Positions 19,015-32,884 of a DNA stretch of 64,000 nt are shown here, piece after piece. This DNA comes from Copromyces sp. CBS 386.78 (taxonomy: Eukaryota; Ascomycota; Sordariomycetes; Sordariales; Sordariaceae): NCBI GenBank assembly GCA_030685235.1, contig MU839133.1:62001-126000 (forward strand), written 5' to 3'. Both the position numbers and the translations under genes were made by a program. Within the stretch, counting starts at the first letter, position 1, and each line of letters begins with the position of its first letter. The notes beneath the pieces were generated by a model. That model was not told the origin of the DNA and did not search any database. It saw only the letters and a list, made by a program, of their open reading frames with translations.

Positions 19015-21092
19015 TCAAACCATCTCCCTCTCCCTCGCCTGCTGCTGCTGCTCCTGCCTACTACCACTACTATTCGTCGGGCCCTGACAAGTCGTGATAG
19101 TCGTCACCTTCTTCGCATGATGTCCCAACCCCATGCCCATGCCCATGCCCATGCCCATCCCAGGAACACCCATCGCCTGTCCCTGTCCCGTCCCATAAAA
19201 CGGCACATCATCCTGCTGCTGCTGCTGCTGCCACACCAAATTCCTCTCGCTTCCCGCGGGACTGATCCTTCCAGCATTGCCAACATCCTCTTCCGACCCT
19301 CCTCCGTTCAAGGTACCCCCGTGCCCGTGCCCAGACTCGTCGTGTCCCAAAACCTCACTAATAGGCACACTCTTCATCTCGATCTCGTGCTCAACCTGGA
19401 TCTCACCCGGCCGACAATGGTTGCCATGATTCCCAGACCGCATGGCGCTTCCGCCAATACTATGCGCTGATCTGGTATGCGTTCCAGTTCGTATACGAGA
19501 TCTGTTACCGGATTGCTCCGACTGTGATCCTCCTCCTCCTCCTCCGCCGCCGACTGATTTTCCACCACCACCATCTCCGTGTCCACCATGTTTGCCACTG
19601 CCGCCGCCGCCAAGTTTGTATTTGGAAGCGTAATAAGCACCCTTGGTTTTGGCGTAGATGTCTGAAAGCAACATCCTGGGGAAGACCTTGATTACTAGAG
19701 GCTTGAGGGCGGGCGCGGAGGCGCACATGATGGCGATGTTGACTTCGATGCAGGACCAGATGGCTATGGAGACGCCCATTACTTATTTTGTTTTTGTGGG
19801 GTTAGTACCTTATTTGCACGACGAGTTGAAAGAGAATAAACAGATGGGGATAAAAGGTACCTTAAGGAAGGTGAATGAAGAACGAAAAAAAGGAGGACAA
19901 TGGGGGGGGGGGAAGACATACCAGACTGCTCCTCATCCGGGCTCCCAGCAATCTGTTTCAGACTAAACAGCCTCACAACACTCATGACACTCGCAAACGT
20001 TCCCAACCCAAACAGACTCGTGAGAATCAGTTTCTGCTTTTTAGGGATATGCAGCTTCCACAGCAGAGGGATGGGAACAATTGCCAAAACCAAGTCCGAC
20101 AAGATATTGATCCCCGCGTTGGCAAAAGTGATAATGTTCTTATCCATGCAGACCCCCCGGGGCGCCCTTTCGCGCCGCACCACTTCCCACCAAAGGTTGA
20201 TAGGCCAGCAGGTAAAGAAAGTGCCCAAGACGGTCCAGAGACCGTAAATGACGACTAGCACGAAATAGATCTTGAAGAACTTTTGCATGCGCGGGGTGCG
20301 GAAGACGCGGTAGCATTGGACCGTGATGGACATCTTGACGAACATGAGGGCGAGGGAGTAGATCCAGATCGTTGCCCATAGTGCCTGTTGTTGGGGGTTA
20401 GTCGGTGTTTTTTTATTTCTTTTGATGCCGGCGTTGAACTCACAAATAGAAACCCGACAACTTCATCTTCACTCGTGAGGTGCCTGCCTAATCCAGCTTT
20501 GATCTCTGTAGGCTATTGTCAGTCGCATTATTCTTTCTTGGATCTTCTGGAATGAGATAGATCTTACGTATCATCACAACAGTAAGATATGCGATCGACG
20601 ATAGCTGTCAAGCAGCAAGGGTGAACGTTAGCCCATCCATGTTCATTAAAGTTCCATCCTCCCAAACCTCCATCAAGCAGTGATCGACACCCAACAAGCA
20701 ACCAGGGGAATAGCTTCATCCCCGTCACCGCCTAGCCTATTGTTCCATGTCCCTCCCGCAGACCGTGATCATGATAAACATCACCACCACCCACCACGTG
20801 GTAAAAGCGGCGTAAGGCGTAAGCGCGGCCCGGTCCGTTTCTTTCATTGTTCTCCAGCTCTTCCCATGCGATAACCCCAGCTCCATTCACCTTCAAACAA
20901 CCAACCGACTAGGAAAGGAAGGGAAGCAGAACTCACCATCGACCCAACAATATAGTAATCATCCGACCCAACATTCTTGACCAGAACCACCCTCGTAAAC
21001 AGTCGGAAGCACACAGTAATGAAGGCCAGCGTGGTGAAAATGATATCCACCACCACCACCGCCACGGCCGGAGGGGCGATCCACGTTTTCAT
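19015..21092 (-). CDS. Fungal rhodopsin-domain (SAT4-like) seven-helix membrane protein, about 494 aa
   Basis: Five exons by splice signals and phase: 20937-21092, 20568-20604, 20444-20505, 19922-20384 and 19015-19781. The assembled protein has successive hydrophobic helices, a conserved CWP segment (FFTCWPINLWW), the segment CMDKNIITFANAGINILSDLVLAIVP shown here only in part (VCMDKNIITFANAGINI), and IPKKQKLILTSLFGLGTFAS. This is the pattern of the large fungal family of PTH11-like, SAT4/rhodopsin-domain integral membrane proteins. No CFEM domain is present. The cytoplasmic tail is Gly/His/Ser-rich and contains a (Met-Gly)n run from a CATGCC repeat (about 19129-19160) and a Gln run. The start is uncertain: the frame is open to 21170 without an ATG, and the first ATG is at 21092. 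Ligand unknown. Confidence 0.75.
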
Positions 21093-21170
21093 GTTGTTGA
21101 TGATTGGCTGGGCTATCGCCTGGATAGCATTCTCTGGGGCTTCGTCGTTATTCTTCTCTTGATTCGTCAC

Positions 21171-24100
21171 CAGTGGTAGATGTTGTCACTCTCGACGCGA
21201 GGTTTGCTCACCCTTCAAGGGGAGATAGATCGGAAGGAGTGGAGTGGAGTGGATCAGATCCAGTCAGTGGCGTATTGATGTTGGTCAAAGGAGGGACTCT
21301 GGTGAGTGGCTGTCCTGATGTTCGTGTGTCTATGTGTGTTGAGAAGACGCTGATGTTGTTGGTCAGGTGGAAAACTGTTGACAGTGTCGAAAAGTCTCAA
21401 GGAAGGAAAGAAAGGTTTCGGCAATCAGAAGAAGGTGGGAAAAAGTCCTTCCAGGTTCCCACAAACGTGCGGCACGTCTCCAGCGTCCGTCCCGGGCCTT
21501 ATATCAGGGCCACGTTCAAGTTCGTCTAGTTACCAAAGCTTCTAGCTTTCTTCTTCTTTCCTTCTTCCAGGGACCAGTCTGTGTGTGTCTACCCTTTCTT
21601 GGGTTGGTAACCGAAGACCGAGGGCAGAATGCAGGAAGGGGTAGTAATCCGTCACGGTAGTAGTCGTCTAGACCCAAGTGTGTGTGTGTGTCGTTCGCTC
21701 GTGGCTTTGCCGAACTACTCGACCGTATGAGAGATTAGATCACGCATAACATATGTTATGGTAACAAATTCTCATGCGATTTTGGATGGGTCAAAATGGA
21801 AGAGTCATTTGGGACGGGCAGATTGAATGGACATCTAGACACATGCAAGACCGGTAGGTAGGCCGAGCGAGTGTGGGTAAGTAGGCAGGCTTGGAGTATT
21901 AAGAAAGAAAGAGAGGAAGACGATGATGGGGTGGGCACGGAACGGAACGGAGGATTCACCAAGCGTCCGAGCCAAAGTCTTGATGGCCATGGATCGACCA
22001 GAGCTTGCATGTGTCTCGTCCGCCGAGTTTAGACCTCTGTGACTGACTTGATACACCCATACAAATGTCCCACACAATATGCTCATGCAAAACCCTCTTC
22101 GAATGATGGTTGTGGCTTGTCTTGGCCCAGTCCCTAGTCTAAGCCTTCAAGCGAGTAAGGGAAAGGGTTGGCACGGCAGGGAGGGGCCGAATGGGGTCCA
22201 TGGGGGCCAATGTCTTGGAACGGTTGGTGTGCCCATCAATGTTGCAGGTGTTCAGGAACGGATGACCCTAGAAACATGCAGTGTGTACCTAGGAACGGGT
22301 ATGGGTTGGGGGCTTGGAAAGCCGAGTTACGTACATTGTCCCGGCTTATTTTCCCGTTTTAACCTTTGCCAATGAGAATCCTTGAGGGTTCTGATTCGAT
22401 GGCAGACTGCTGCACGGCTGGGCTTGATGAATCAGATTGGTCTTTGCAGGGAGGATGGTTTGAGGCAAGGGATATTGGCCTTTTTTTATAAGGTAATATC
22501 AAAACAACAATCATGATGCTCTCAGATGTCTCATGCCATTGCGTGCTCCCAAATCACAAGGATACGGGATATCCTAACGGTCTAGGACTTGTTTGGATGA
22601 TGGAAGCCCAAGCGAGCACGAATCCGCAATTCTTGTCAGGGACAAGAAGGATGGACTCGGAACAAGACGGGCTTGAGTTGAAGACTCGAAGTGGACCATG
22701 TCAACAAGGACGACGCACGTGGGTTGCATTCCGAGCTTGTTCCTAAATTCCATCATGTGTTAAAAACCTTGGTGCTCTCTAGAGCCAACATTTCTCGCTC
22801 TCGCTTGAGGTGAAGAAGCAAAGCCCGTTGTGGGGGAAGGAAGGAGTCGTCTCAAAGGGTATGGTACAAAGAGATGGGGTGAAGAATGCAAAGAATGGCT
22901 AGCACGAACCATTGTTTCGGAATGAGTGGTCGAAAGCAATAGGCGAGTGCCATGTGCTCACGCGGAGAGAACTTCAGAAAGCAAGCTTCATGATCCTTCC
23001 GAAGCACGTTTCTCGCGTATCTTTTGGGGTTCCCAGTCTGTCATCCTTGAACTTGATTTTGTTCACGCTCTCGAAAACGGTTTGAAATTGCTTCTTTGAT
23101 GGCCAAGATGGCCGAGACGGCCGAGAACCGAGAGGTGAGCTCATCAGAAGAAATTCCTCAGCGGATCTCGATGGAGAACGAAGAGGGTCAGACCTCTAGA
23201 GCCTCAAGAGAAGCAAGGCCATTGTGACCCCGTGCTTTCCATCACCAACGTGGTTTCGACTTGGCCGCAATATCAGAACGAGCTATCGACAACGAGATAT
23301 GACGGGCAATCGACACTTGAACAGGAAGGTGGTTGGTTGCAAGTGTTGACGACGGCCGAGGCAGCGAATTGGAGGAAGAAGCAGCGTTGAACTGGCCTGG
23401 GCAGGGGAGGATGATGATACGCCATGGATTCGTGATCGATGATGGATCCAGTCAATGGCCTGCGTTTCGTTGTCTTGTCTTCTTCTGGGGTGTGTATGGG
23501 AGCACTGATGGCATGGGAAAGGCCAGTCGAGTGGTTGGTCGTCGCCTAGAGTCCCTACCTCGTTCACTTCCTCGCTCCGATCACGGTGATGATGGAGAAG
23601 GACAGGCCAAGAGGAAGGGTGCCCCTGATGAGGTGGGGGAGAAAGAAAAGAAAGAGAAAAAAAAACAAAAAAAGTGACAGCCAACGTCGATGTTACCAGC
23701 AATACCTACCTCTAGGTACCTAGCTTTGTGGCCACCGTCCCAACGAGATGGGATTCGTGATGAAAGGTGATCAATGACGGCAATCGCAAGCAGCACGGCG
23801 TCCAGTGCAAGCCACAATGGTTGTGCCTTCTGTTGTATCATTCAGTGTCCGTGCAGTGCAGTGCACGTCAAGCAAGAATGCACTAACAATTTCATCTTGG
23901 CTCCTTACCAGACAGACCTGTTCATCGGCCCGCTCCATGGTGGGAAATCTCCCGTTTCAAACATCGAAAATCTTTCTCGTCTTCATCCTAGCAAATGCAC
24001 CCGTCGGTTCTGCAACAAAAAGTGAGCAAGTGTCCCCCCGAAGGGTAACCACTCCCTATTCCGGTAGCGAACACGGCGTTACCGCCTTGTATCGCCATTA

Positions 24101-26320
24101 CATTACGTCTTCGTAACGGAACCGTAACGCTCGGTACCAACCAACCAACCACATCCCATCTTCCCCTGACAAGACGGCACACCCTTCCGCTGCCCGCTGC
24201 AAGAGACTTAGGTTGATATTCGCAGGGGAACGATCCCCTGTTGGGACCGTTGGCGTCTAGCCGAAGCGTGCCATCAGAACTTTAACGAGACGCGGAGAGA
24301 GACCCTTCACTGCCTTAGATTTCCTTGCCTGCCTCGTCGTGCTCGCTTCTTTTCCCGTTTTGTCCTTGTTCTTTGCCCTTCCTTTGCAGTCTCGCGAATG
24401 CATCGCGAATGCATGACACTGGAACTTACGATTTGGCGGGTAGCGAACTCTAGCGAAGGGTAAAAGACGGCGAGGATGTAACGCAACGGACATACACGAC
24501 ACGAGGTGGAGAATGGGCAATTTGTAGCCGGTCCGAGTTCCATGAACTGTTTGTTCAGTCTGATGGACGTTTAGAACATGTGAAGAGATGGAAGCATCTT
24601 GGCGCCACCATCTCGACGTGCGTAACGTTATCGAGCTTCTTGCCCGAGTAAGGTAGCAGGTAGCTAAACCAGCCAATGTGGAAACCCTGAATCGTATCAA
24701 TCTTTCATCGATTTTCATCTTACATTCCTCGCCGGTGTTGAGAAAATGCCTTGCAAACCGTCACAAACCTGAACAAAATCCACTGTGGCAGGGAGCCCCA
24801 TCGTTCGATAAACCGCCCGTTACATGGCCCTACCAAAGAGGCAAGAGATTCGCATTCGGATCCCGACAGACTGGTATGCTACGGAGAGAACTTCAAGACT
24901 GCGCTAAATCGCCTGAGCTAAGAGCCTGTTATGGTGAAGCCGCTAGAAGGCCGCTAGGGGGCAGTCTGTTTGTTGACTGGCCGTTACGTTAAAGAGGATA
25001 CCTCTAGGGAGATTCTCCCTAGGCTCCATGGTTGGAAAGTTCATTGTGGGAATTGCGAAACCCGAATTGAGATCCATGCGACCAAAACTTCAATCCGGCG
25101 CGCTCTTTGCTGAAAATTGTGAGGAAGCTCGAAGAGATACTAGAGGTAAGTGGCTGGGACGGAAACAGATGGTAAGGTATGGTGCGAAGGCGAGCTAGAT
25201 GACTTGCCAGCATACCTTGCCTAACTTTCGACGACAGAATTGGAACAAAAAAAAAAAAAAAAAAAAATATCCGAGTAAAGGCGGGGGTTCCGAGAGAATC
25301 TCTTATTGTCCCTGTTCAAGCAGATTCCAAAGTGTACAGAAAAGAAAGTCTTTTGTCCCAATTGGGGCTGGCACGCCTCGCAAATGGCGTTAAACTTATG
25401 GCGGCGCAACGCTACCTACCTGCAACAAACAAGTGTTCCCATGTCTCTACGTCTAGCATCCGAAGATGTGAAAGTACCTATATATGTACATACAAACCAC
25501 TTAAAAAAAAAAAAAGAGAAATATACATCGCAGGGATGTCGACATCTGATCGACAGTAATGAGGGTATCCGACCTCACAAAAATATCGACGATGAATGTC
25601 CTTAGAGTTTCCAGATTGCAAGAAACGGCCTGAAAACGACGGGATGATTGCGCGGTCCGGGGTTCGAATCTGGGTCCCGCGCTTTCTCCATTGGAATGTC
25701 TACCCTGGTCTGAGACCTTGTGGAAGGCTGGTGGGTGCGTTCAACCTCTACGCCAACCGCACGCTTTTATTTGTTGTTGTAGATAATGGGTAGGTGGATG
25801 GTTTATGTAGGTACCACTAGCCACTAGGTAGGCAGACCGAGACTTACAGTGAGAATATTAGAAACCGATGAGGTGGGTCCCTAGGTCTAGAGAGCGATGG
25901 AGTTGTTATGGACCTTAAAAAAAAAAAATCACAATGTTGTTCTTCGTAGGAGAAGAAAGGCAAGCACCACAATAATGGACTGCAACTCAGGCACAAAAAA
26001 TGCATGTGAACAGGTAGGTGGATGGATGTGAACGAACAGTGTTCATGTTTCTCCATGTCTAGCATTGCATTACAATAGAAAGATGTAAAGGATTGAAGGA
26101 AGAGGAACAAAAGACAGAGCACACAACGCTGACAGACAGGTTTTGTGAGAGGGTATCCCAAGATCTAACAAAGAATCCATTTTGTGTGCACATGATGGCT
26201 TTGAACAGGCAAACAGAAACCAAAAACATACCTACTCCATCAACTCATCCCCGTCAGTCATGATGGAACACCCATCATCATCACCCAGGGGGCAGTTAAG
26301 CCTTTCAATCATAACCTGAC
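21171..26320. other. About 5 kb gene-poor stretch
   Basis: No frame here has convincing coding character. It contains a 21-base A run (25247-25267), a TAGGTACC-type word (23709-23723), and an isolated B-box-like stretch around 25655-25684. Non-coding transcripts cannot be judged from sequence. Confidence 0.5.
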
Positions 26321-28195
26321 CTAAGCATGCGGGGCCCTCTCAACATCACTATACAACTCCCCCTCCTTCTCAATCGGATTATCAATCCGCATATTAAACT
26401 CCTTGCCCTCCTCCATCAAGAAACACGACAAAATCGCCGCCAGCGCAACAAAGCAAGCCGCAGCGATCCACACCCTCCTGAACCCTGTAGCAAACGTCTC
26501 CTTAAGCGCCTGCACTCCCGCCCCAATAACCTGCGGCGTCACGCCCTCAATCTTGGGGATAAGCTCCTCATGGTGATCAGCCAGGGCACCGATGAAGGGT
26601 CCCACGCTCTGAGGCGGCAACCCGAGAGGGAGCACGGCTTTGGCGATGTTATCACCCACATGTCCCATGGCGCCGTTGAAGAGCGCGTTGTAAATAGCCA
26701 GACCGACGGATCCGCCCAGGGAGCGGAGGCCGATGACCAGACCCGAAGCAATAGCGATGAGTTCCGGTGGCGTAGACAGCTGAGCGATGGTGACGAGGAC
26801 GACGAGGGACATGCCGAGCGAGGTACCGAGGATGACGGGGTATCCCCATACCTGGCTGTTGGTTCCCAGACCCGAAGTGGACATGCAAGCGAAGAAGACG
26901 ACGAAGATGACGAAGGAGGCGACGGTGATCCAGCGCACGCGCTTGTAGTGGGCGCAGTACAGGCCCGCCGCGGCGGCGGAGAATATGGAGACGATCATGG
27001 TGATGGAGTAGCGGGTGGTCACGAGCAGGGCGTCGGACTCGTAGAGCATGCCGACTTGGAAGGCGAAATAGTTGTTGGCACCGAAAAAGGCGAGACCCTC
27101 GCAGAAGAGGCAGACCAGCACGATGGGGAAGTTGCGGTTCTTGAACAGGCCGTGGTGGAACATGCCGTCCTTCTTGAAGAAGGTCTCGTAGACGGCGAGG
27201 GCGATGATGAGCGCCATGCCGACGCCGAAGGTGGCGGAGACGTGGGCGTCCGACCATGGGAACGGGTTCCCGGACCAGGAGAGGCCGATGCAGAAGAGGA
27301 TGATGCCGGAGCTGAGGAGGAAGTAGCCAACCCAGTCGAGCTTGCCGAGCTTCTCGGAGAAGGAGAAGGACCTCTCACGCTCGGTTTGAGGGGGGTTGTA
27401 AAAGACGAAGCAGAGGATGGTGGCGAGGAGGAAGAGACCGGTGCCGAGGTACCAGAAGTTTCGGAAGCCCTCGGAGGGGACGTTGGAAGTACGGGAGAAA
27501 GCGCCGGAGCAAAGCAGGGCGGCAACACCACCGAAGCCGTTGGCCACGAGGTCAGCAGCCTGGCCCCATGATCGGTAACGGCGCGGAAGCACCTCAGAGG
27601 AGACGGCGTGGAGAAGGGGCTGAGCGCCGTAACTGATGGAAGTGATGGCAAAGCCGGCAATGGCCATATTCATCGACGTAGCTCGGGCCACGATGATGGA
27701 GCCAACGGCACCAATGAGGGTAGAGATGACCAAGAACCAACGACGACCCCAGTAGTCGGCCGATTGGGAGAACATGGGACTCAGCACGGCTGTGCCAATG
27801 GCAATCGACGACGAAAGCCATACTCCGTCAGCCGTGCTTCCATTCCCGAGTGTGATAGCGATAGTATTCGTTTGCTGTGTGTGACGAGTTGGAGTCAGTG
27901 CACTGGATCATACATGACTGAATGTCTCAGGGGGGAGTGAACACAAGGGAGAGAAAGGATCGGCACTTACAGCTCCACAGCCGACGACATTGTAAATTTG
28001 AACAAAGTAGATCACACAGATGGCAAAGACGGCCAAGAAGGTCTTTGCGTGAAGGTGCGGCCTGGGTTCGCTCCGTGAAGACGCGGTATCCGAAGCAGCA
28101 AACTGCGATGACTGAACCGCGCCCTTCTCCGGGTGCTGGTCATGCTCGGAAGCAGTGCTTGGGGGAGATCCCGCCTCCCTTGCTGTATCCGCCAT
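26321..28195 (-). CDS. MFS efflux transporter, TRI12-like, 592 aa
   Basis: Two exons: 27971-28195 and 26321-27874, with a 96 bp GT-AG intron; phase 0. I chose the ATG at 28195 (MADTAREAG), the first true ATG in frame. The protein has a polar N-terminus of about 50 residues, then about 14 hydrophobic helices. Between helices 2 and 3 it has the MFS signature region SADYWGRRWFLVISTLIG. Length, 14-helix layout and the segment ISYGAQPLLHAVSSEVLPRR (about 160-180) fit the trichothecene/siderophore efflux pump family (TRI12, Pfam PF06609). Such pumps sit in the plasma membrane and export toxins, siderophores or drugs by proton antiport; the substrate here is unknown. It is divergent from the FAD monooxygenase at 30521. 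Confidence 0.82.
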
Positions 28196-30520
28196 TTTTC
28201 CTTCTTCACTCAACTCGTGGTGCTGGTGGAATTATGTCGAGTGTCTGGAGCGGATGGATGTGTGCAGCAACAGCAGTGGAAGTGTTCAGACCCAGAGACG
28301 AAGGAAGGTGGAAGAACTGAATGTGTAAGGTGAAGAAACTGTCTTATCCGAGAAATTGCATGAGAGACACAGACAAGAATGGGAGAAGAGAAGTGTGTGA
28401 CATGAAGTACCGAGACGGAAGAACAGCCGACAGATACGAAGATGCCAAAAGGGAGATTGTATATGTTCATCTGGATGGCCAAAACAAACATATGCGTTTC
28501 TGCAACGTCCGCCACTTTGGGCCATAATAAGAAAGAACAAGCAAGCTAAGGCAAAAATCCAATCTCTCTGGGTATACCTTAACACCATGCATCCAACAAC
28601 AATGTTCCTGTGTAAGTGCTCCTTACCAAAGGGACAATGCGGCAACAAAACGCTACATGACACTGTCCAGCCCCTGTGGTAACTCTGTTCCAGGCCTTAG
28701 CCGCGAGGCAAGTAACGTCGGGAGGGCAATTGACGCGTCTCTGATGAAGGACTGGGGGATATCATGCCCTGCTATGACACTGGGGAAATAATAGTGAGCT
28801 TGAAGATGCTGATATTATCAAGTGTCTAGCCCGTACAAGGTCGCCTGTCACCGATCGTAACGCCAAAGTTTCGAAAGTTACCGTTACCCAACAGGCGTGA
28901 CAATTACACACCATACCCAGGCCGTTATTCGCGGACGCTAAAGTCCAGGCCAGTCCACTAAGACGGCAGGATACAGTGGGGGTGAGTAGGCGAAATTGCA
29001 AAGGTGTGCGACTTGCGTTCGTCTGGAGAGCGGGGAGGGATCAGGAAAAGAACGGCTGGGGAAGAAGGGGTCCAATGCCTTCTCCTGGTTCTCCCTTCTT
29101 TGACCAGGGCCCCCGTTAATCCTGAAAAGCTTCAAGATCAAGGGGAGCTATCAACTGCGGAGAAGGACGAGGGAGAGCCTGGGAGAAAGTCAGTGATCAT
29201 CGATCTGTCCAGTGTTCTCCAGCTACACTAGACCCTCGCTGGATCTGGGCTAGTTGTTGAACGCCGTGCCTAGCAGTCAGTCTTGTCAGGTACCGATTTC
29301 CAGCGCTGTTCGTACCGTGTCGAAACCAATGAGTTGTAAGCGATTCGCACACTCGAGTCATGTCCTTTTCCTGACGGGCTCCCCCACTCATCTCAAAACT
29401 CAACGGTCCCTTCCGGGACGGCTCGCTAGCGACCTTTCTCCGTTAGCGGCCAATCCTCCAGCGAATCCACTGACAGATGCTCTCAAGGGGGCCTTGGGTC
29501 TTGGGAGGGCTCGAGCACTCAACACCCCTGGGTAGTTGACGTTACAGCGGCTAAGCTCAGCCGTTCGGTCATAGCGCAACTGTCTCTCCCCTGCATGTAT
29601 TTCCTGACATCAATCAAAGTCTCTGCCACTATCGGGTATCAGCATCAATCTGATAATGCGAGAGAGAGAGAGGCCCGGGAAATGTGATATGAGAGCTATG
29701 TCGACAACCTCCTGCGGTCTGCGATTTTCCCTTGGATCCCATGTCTTGGCCAGGAAGGTGTGCTCCAACCAAAGTTGACCCCCCTTGCTGTGGTCCAAAA
29801 AATATCGAGATCAAGGGCCGAGATAGCGTAACTCCCCGAGCTAAGTCTCATACGATTCCGTTGCTTCGTTTAGATGGCCAAGGTAACGCAACCTTTCCGC
29901 CCGTGGAACACATCTTGCAAGGCAACGGTTATTCCACGGAGGGATCTTTGCGTGCTTCCTGGGTTCATCCTTTTAATCTCCAGTTCACTAGTGGGTTTTC
30001 CTGTTGTGAGATTCCGTTGGTGATACTCTTTTGTTGTTTCTCGGCCACTCAGCTTTGGAGGCTCTGATTCCAGATCGGGGCCAACATGGAAGACGTGGAA
30101 CACATACCAGACAAGACGCTTGGAATGGAGTTCGCCTCCTAACACATGGCTTGTCTCATCCATTACTGCCGACGTATCCGGGTATACAATCATATCACGG
30201 GTCGTATCGAAAGCCTCCGCCATGCTGCGTTGTGGTGATAGCGAAGATTCCGCTATCGGACAGTGAAAGCCGGGATAGATGGTAATCCTTGCGTCAGGGA
30301 TAAAGACCTTGCATGGTCCCGAATCCCCGTGGTGTCTTTCTTCTGCCTTCTTATTGGGAACACGCCGTATGCCAGGAAGACTGCTTTTGATCCTTTGTGC
30401 CACTGTATCTTCCTTACCTAGTCCTGTCTTGTCCTGCTCTGCCTGTCAGTCTCATTGCATGAGTCCTTTATGAGCCTTGGTTGCATTCCCATATTCACTT
30501 ACTCACATACTGCTATCACC
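28196..30520. other. Intergenic, shared upstream region of the transporter and the monooxygenase
   Basis: 2.3 kb between divergent genes. Long frames are present (up to 177 codons on the - strand) but show no domain or codon pattern. A GA dinucleotide run lies at 29660-29671. Confidence 0.5.
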
Positions 30521-32156
30521 ATGCCTGCCCTCACCCAAGACCAGTCCCTCGATGTGATCATCGTCGGAGCCGGCATCGCAGGGCTGGCTGCCGGCATCTC
30601 GCTTCGCCGTGCGGGCCACAAAGTCCGCATCTTTGAGCGGTCAGAGCTCAACAACGAGGTTGGCGCCGCCATCCATGTGCCTCCGAACGCCAACCGCGCC
30701 CTCGTGGCATGGGGCCTGGATCCTGGGGAGAACAAGTTCGTTCCGTCCAAGGGCATCGCCATTGGATCCGGAGCCACTCTTCAGCAGTTCGATTTCACTC
30801 CACTCGGTGACTTTGTTCCGAAGGTGTTTGGCGGTCCTCTGTACTTTGCCCACCGAGTCGACTTGCATGAGTCCTTGAAGAAGCTGGCGATGGGCCCCGA
30901 GGGTCCGGGGAAGCCTGTCGAGTTGAACTTGGGCGTGCATGTTGTCGCTTATGTGAGTAATATTCAAAACGTGGGATGAAACAGCTGGCCCCCTACTCTC
31001 CCGTCCACGCAAGATCATCATACCGGGAGAAGCCACCGTGACACGGGATGAGAGATAGCCCTATGCTAACCATGATCCCCTCTTATAGAACCCAGAGGAG
31101 CCATCCGTCACCCTTAGCTCTGGCATTGTGAAGAAGGCGGACCTTGTCATTGCCGCAGATGGTGTCCATTCCATTGCTGTTGAGGCCATCCTTGGATATG
31201 CTCACAAGCCAGAGCCTCAAGCGTTCTACAATGGCTGCTACCGCTTCCTCATCCCAGCTGCTGAGTTAGACGCCGATGAGGAGACAGCGTGGTGGAACAA
31301 GAATGGCGAGAAGGAGGGTCTTATGAGGATCTATACGGCCAGCAGGTTGGGCAACCGCTTCGTCTCGTATCCATGCCGTGGTGGTGAAGTCTGGAACTGT
31401 GTTGGCATGTTCCACGATGAAGAGTTGATTGGTGCCACCAAGGAAGATTGGCAAACGCCTGTCGACAAGTCCCACGTGCTCAAGACGTTTGCCGAGTTCC
31501 ATCCTTCTCTCCAGGCCGTACTGAAGTATGTTGTCACTCTCGCTTTCTTTTCTGATGTTTGATTGCTAACATGACCTCGACGGTGTAGCAAAGCAAGCGA
31601 TGTAAAGCGCTGGCCTCTCCTCTATCGTGGCCCGGTGCCCACCTGGACCAAGGAAAAGATGATCATCATCGGAGATGCTGCCCATCCTATGCTGCCACAC
31701 CAAGGCCAGGGCGGAGCACAGGGTATCGAAGACGGCATTGCCCTCGGTATCTCGTTAAGTGGTGCTACATGTGAGGATATCAAGGCGAGGTTGGCCCTTT
31801 TCGAGAAGGCCAGGAGACACAGGGCGAGCGCTATCCAGGTTATGAGCAACGCCGGACCGGATCAAGCTGAGAGGGTCACTAGAGAGGTGGCACAATACGT
31901 CAGCGTCCCTCTGGGTATGTCCAATGCTCCCGGTGGTGTCTCCCTGCCATATTCCCGTACGAGCGGTGCTAACCTACCTACCTGACTCCCGTGCACAGAT
32001 TCCCAGGCCAAGTTTGCCGAGTACAACTGGGGTCACGACATTGTCGACACGATGATTCAACTCCTTCGGGCATCTGTCGATGCCAAGTTCGAGCTTCCGG
32101 AAGGGTTCTTCAAGGGGAATCCCTTCTCGCCGCAGAATGCCCCCAAGTACGCGTAG
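30521..32156 (+). CDS. FAD-dependent monooxygenase (salicylate-hydroxylase-like), 450 aa
   Basis: Four exons: 30521-30952, 31089-31525, 31589-31914 and 31999-32156; the introns are 136, 63 and 84 bp with GT-AG ends, and phases agree. The first is the dinucleotide-binding fold IIVGAGIAGLAAGISLRRAG at about 14-33, ending in an acidic residue contact (FERSE). The second is VIAADGVHS (about 160), the DG motif that binds FAD and NAD(P)H. The third is IIGDAAHPMLPHQGQGGAQG (about 308), the GD motif contacting ribityl. These define class A flavin hydroxylases (PF01494). Members decarboxylate-hydroxylate or hydroxylate aromatic acids in the cytosol; the true substrate is unknown. An upstream in-frame ATG at 30455 would add 22 residues and is less likely. 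Confidence 0.85.
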
Positions 32157-32884
32157 AGGACGAGCAGAGAGGGTGGACGTCAAGGTCGGATATCAGAGGA
32201 TCGTGTAACAAAACAGAGCATACTATCCACATGGATTTGATTATAATTTGATAGCATAACAATTCGTTGGGTTTAGAGAGGAGAACGGGGAGATAGATTC
32301 CTCTGGTCACGTGATGTCGTGGTTTGGGAAGAAAGGTCGCAAACGGGAAGCATCCGTCCGATGTTGAAACCCAGGCCTTCAGCGGTCGTCCTTAACAATT
32401 ATCGCTAAACAGGGTTTGTCCCTCCAACTGTGTATCGCCCGGACGGCGGACAAACACATGGCGGGGACGGTGGACCCACCGGCGGTCCCGATCGCTTCGT
32501 CTCCTTCCGTCTTCAGTGGCGCCGGGCCCCGCGCGGGGCAAACGGACCGCCTGTGAAACGTTCCATTGAACCGCCGGAGACTTTGGCAAATAATCGTCGA
32601 TCCGGAACAACACAGCGGGATCTCCTTCCTCTTATTCGCGAAAATCAAACACTTTCTAGAAATTAAATTTCTTGTCGATTACATCAATGCGTCACCCACC
32701 ATCTTGCATGCGCCCCGCATTGCGTCATTTTCAGCAGTACATTTATAAAACAACAGAGGCAATCTCACTGCGACCACTATCACCAGCAGCGACATCGACA
32801 TCGTTCTCGACGGCCTCACCCAAGCCTGCACTCCGAGTAAACCGCCTGCATCACCAAACCAGACCCTTCACAACAACCATCATC
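32157..32884. promoter_or_regulatory. Upstream region of the NMT1-like gene, with a TATA-like box
   Basis: TATAAA at 32744-32749 lies 136 bases before the ATG at 32885. If it is used, transcripts begin after the alternative ATG at 32687 and only the shorter protein is made. The stretch 32687-32884 is also open in frame and would encode an Arg/Ser/Thr-rich presequence. Confidence 0.45.

Noticed and set aside
24257..24718. 153-codon frame on the - strand
   Set aside because: No recognisable domain or codon bias; isolated in gene-poor sequence.
25640..25690. tRNA-like B box (GGTTCGAATC) with a CCCGCGC end
   Set aside because: No matching 5' acceptor strand, D-arm or anticodon arm within the preceding 70 bases; at most a fragment.
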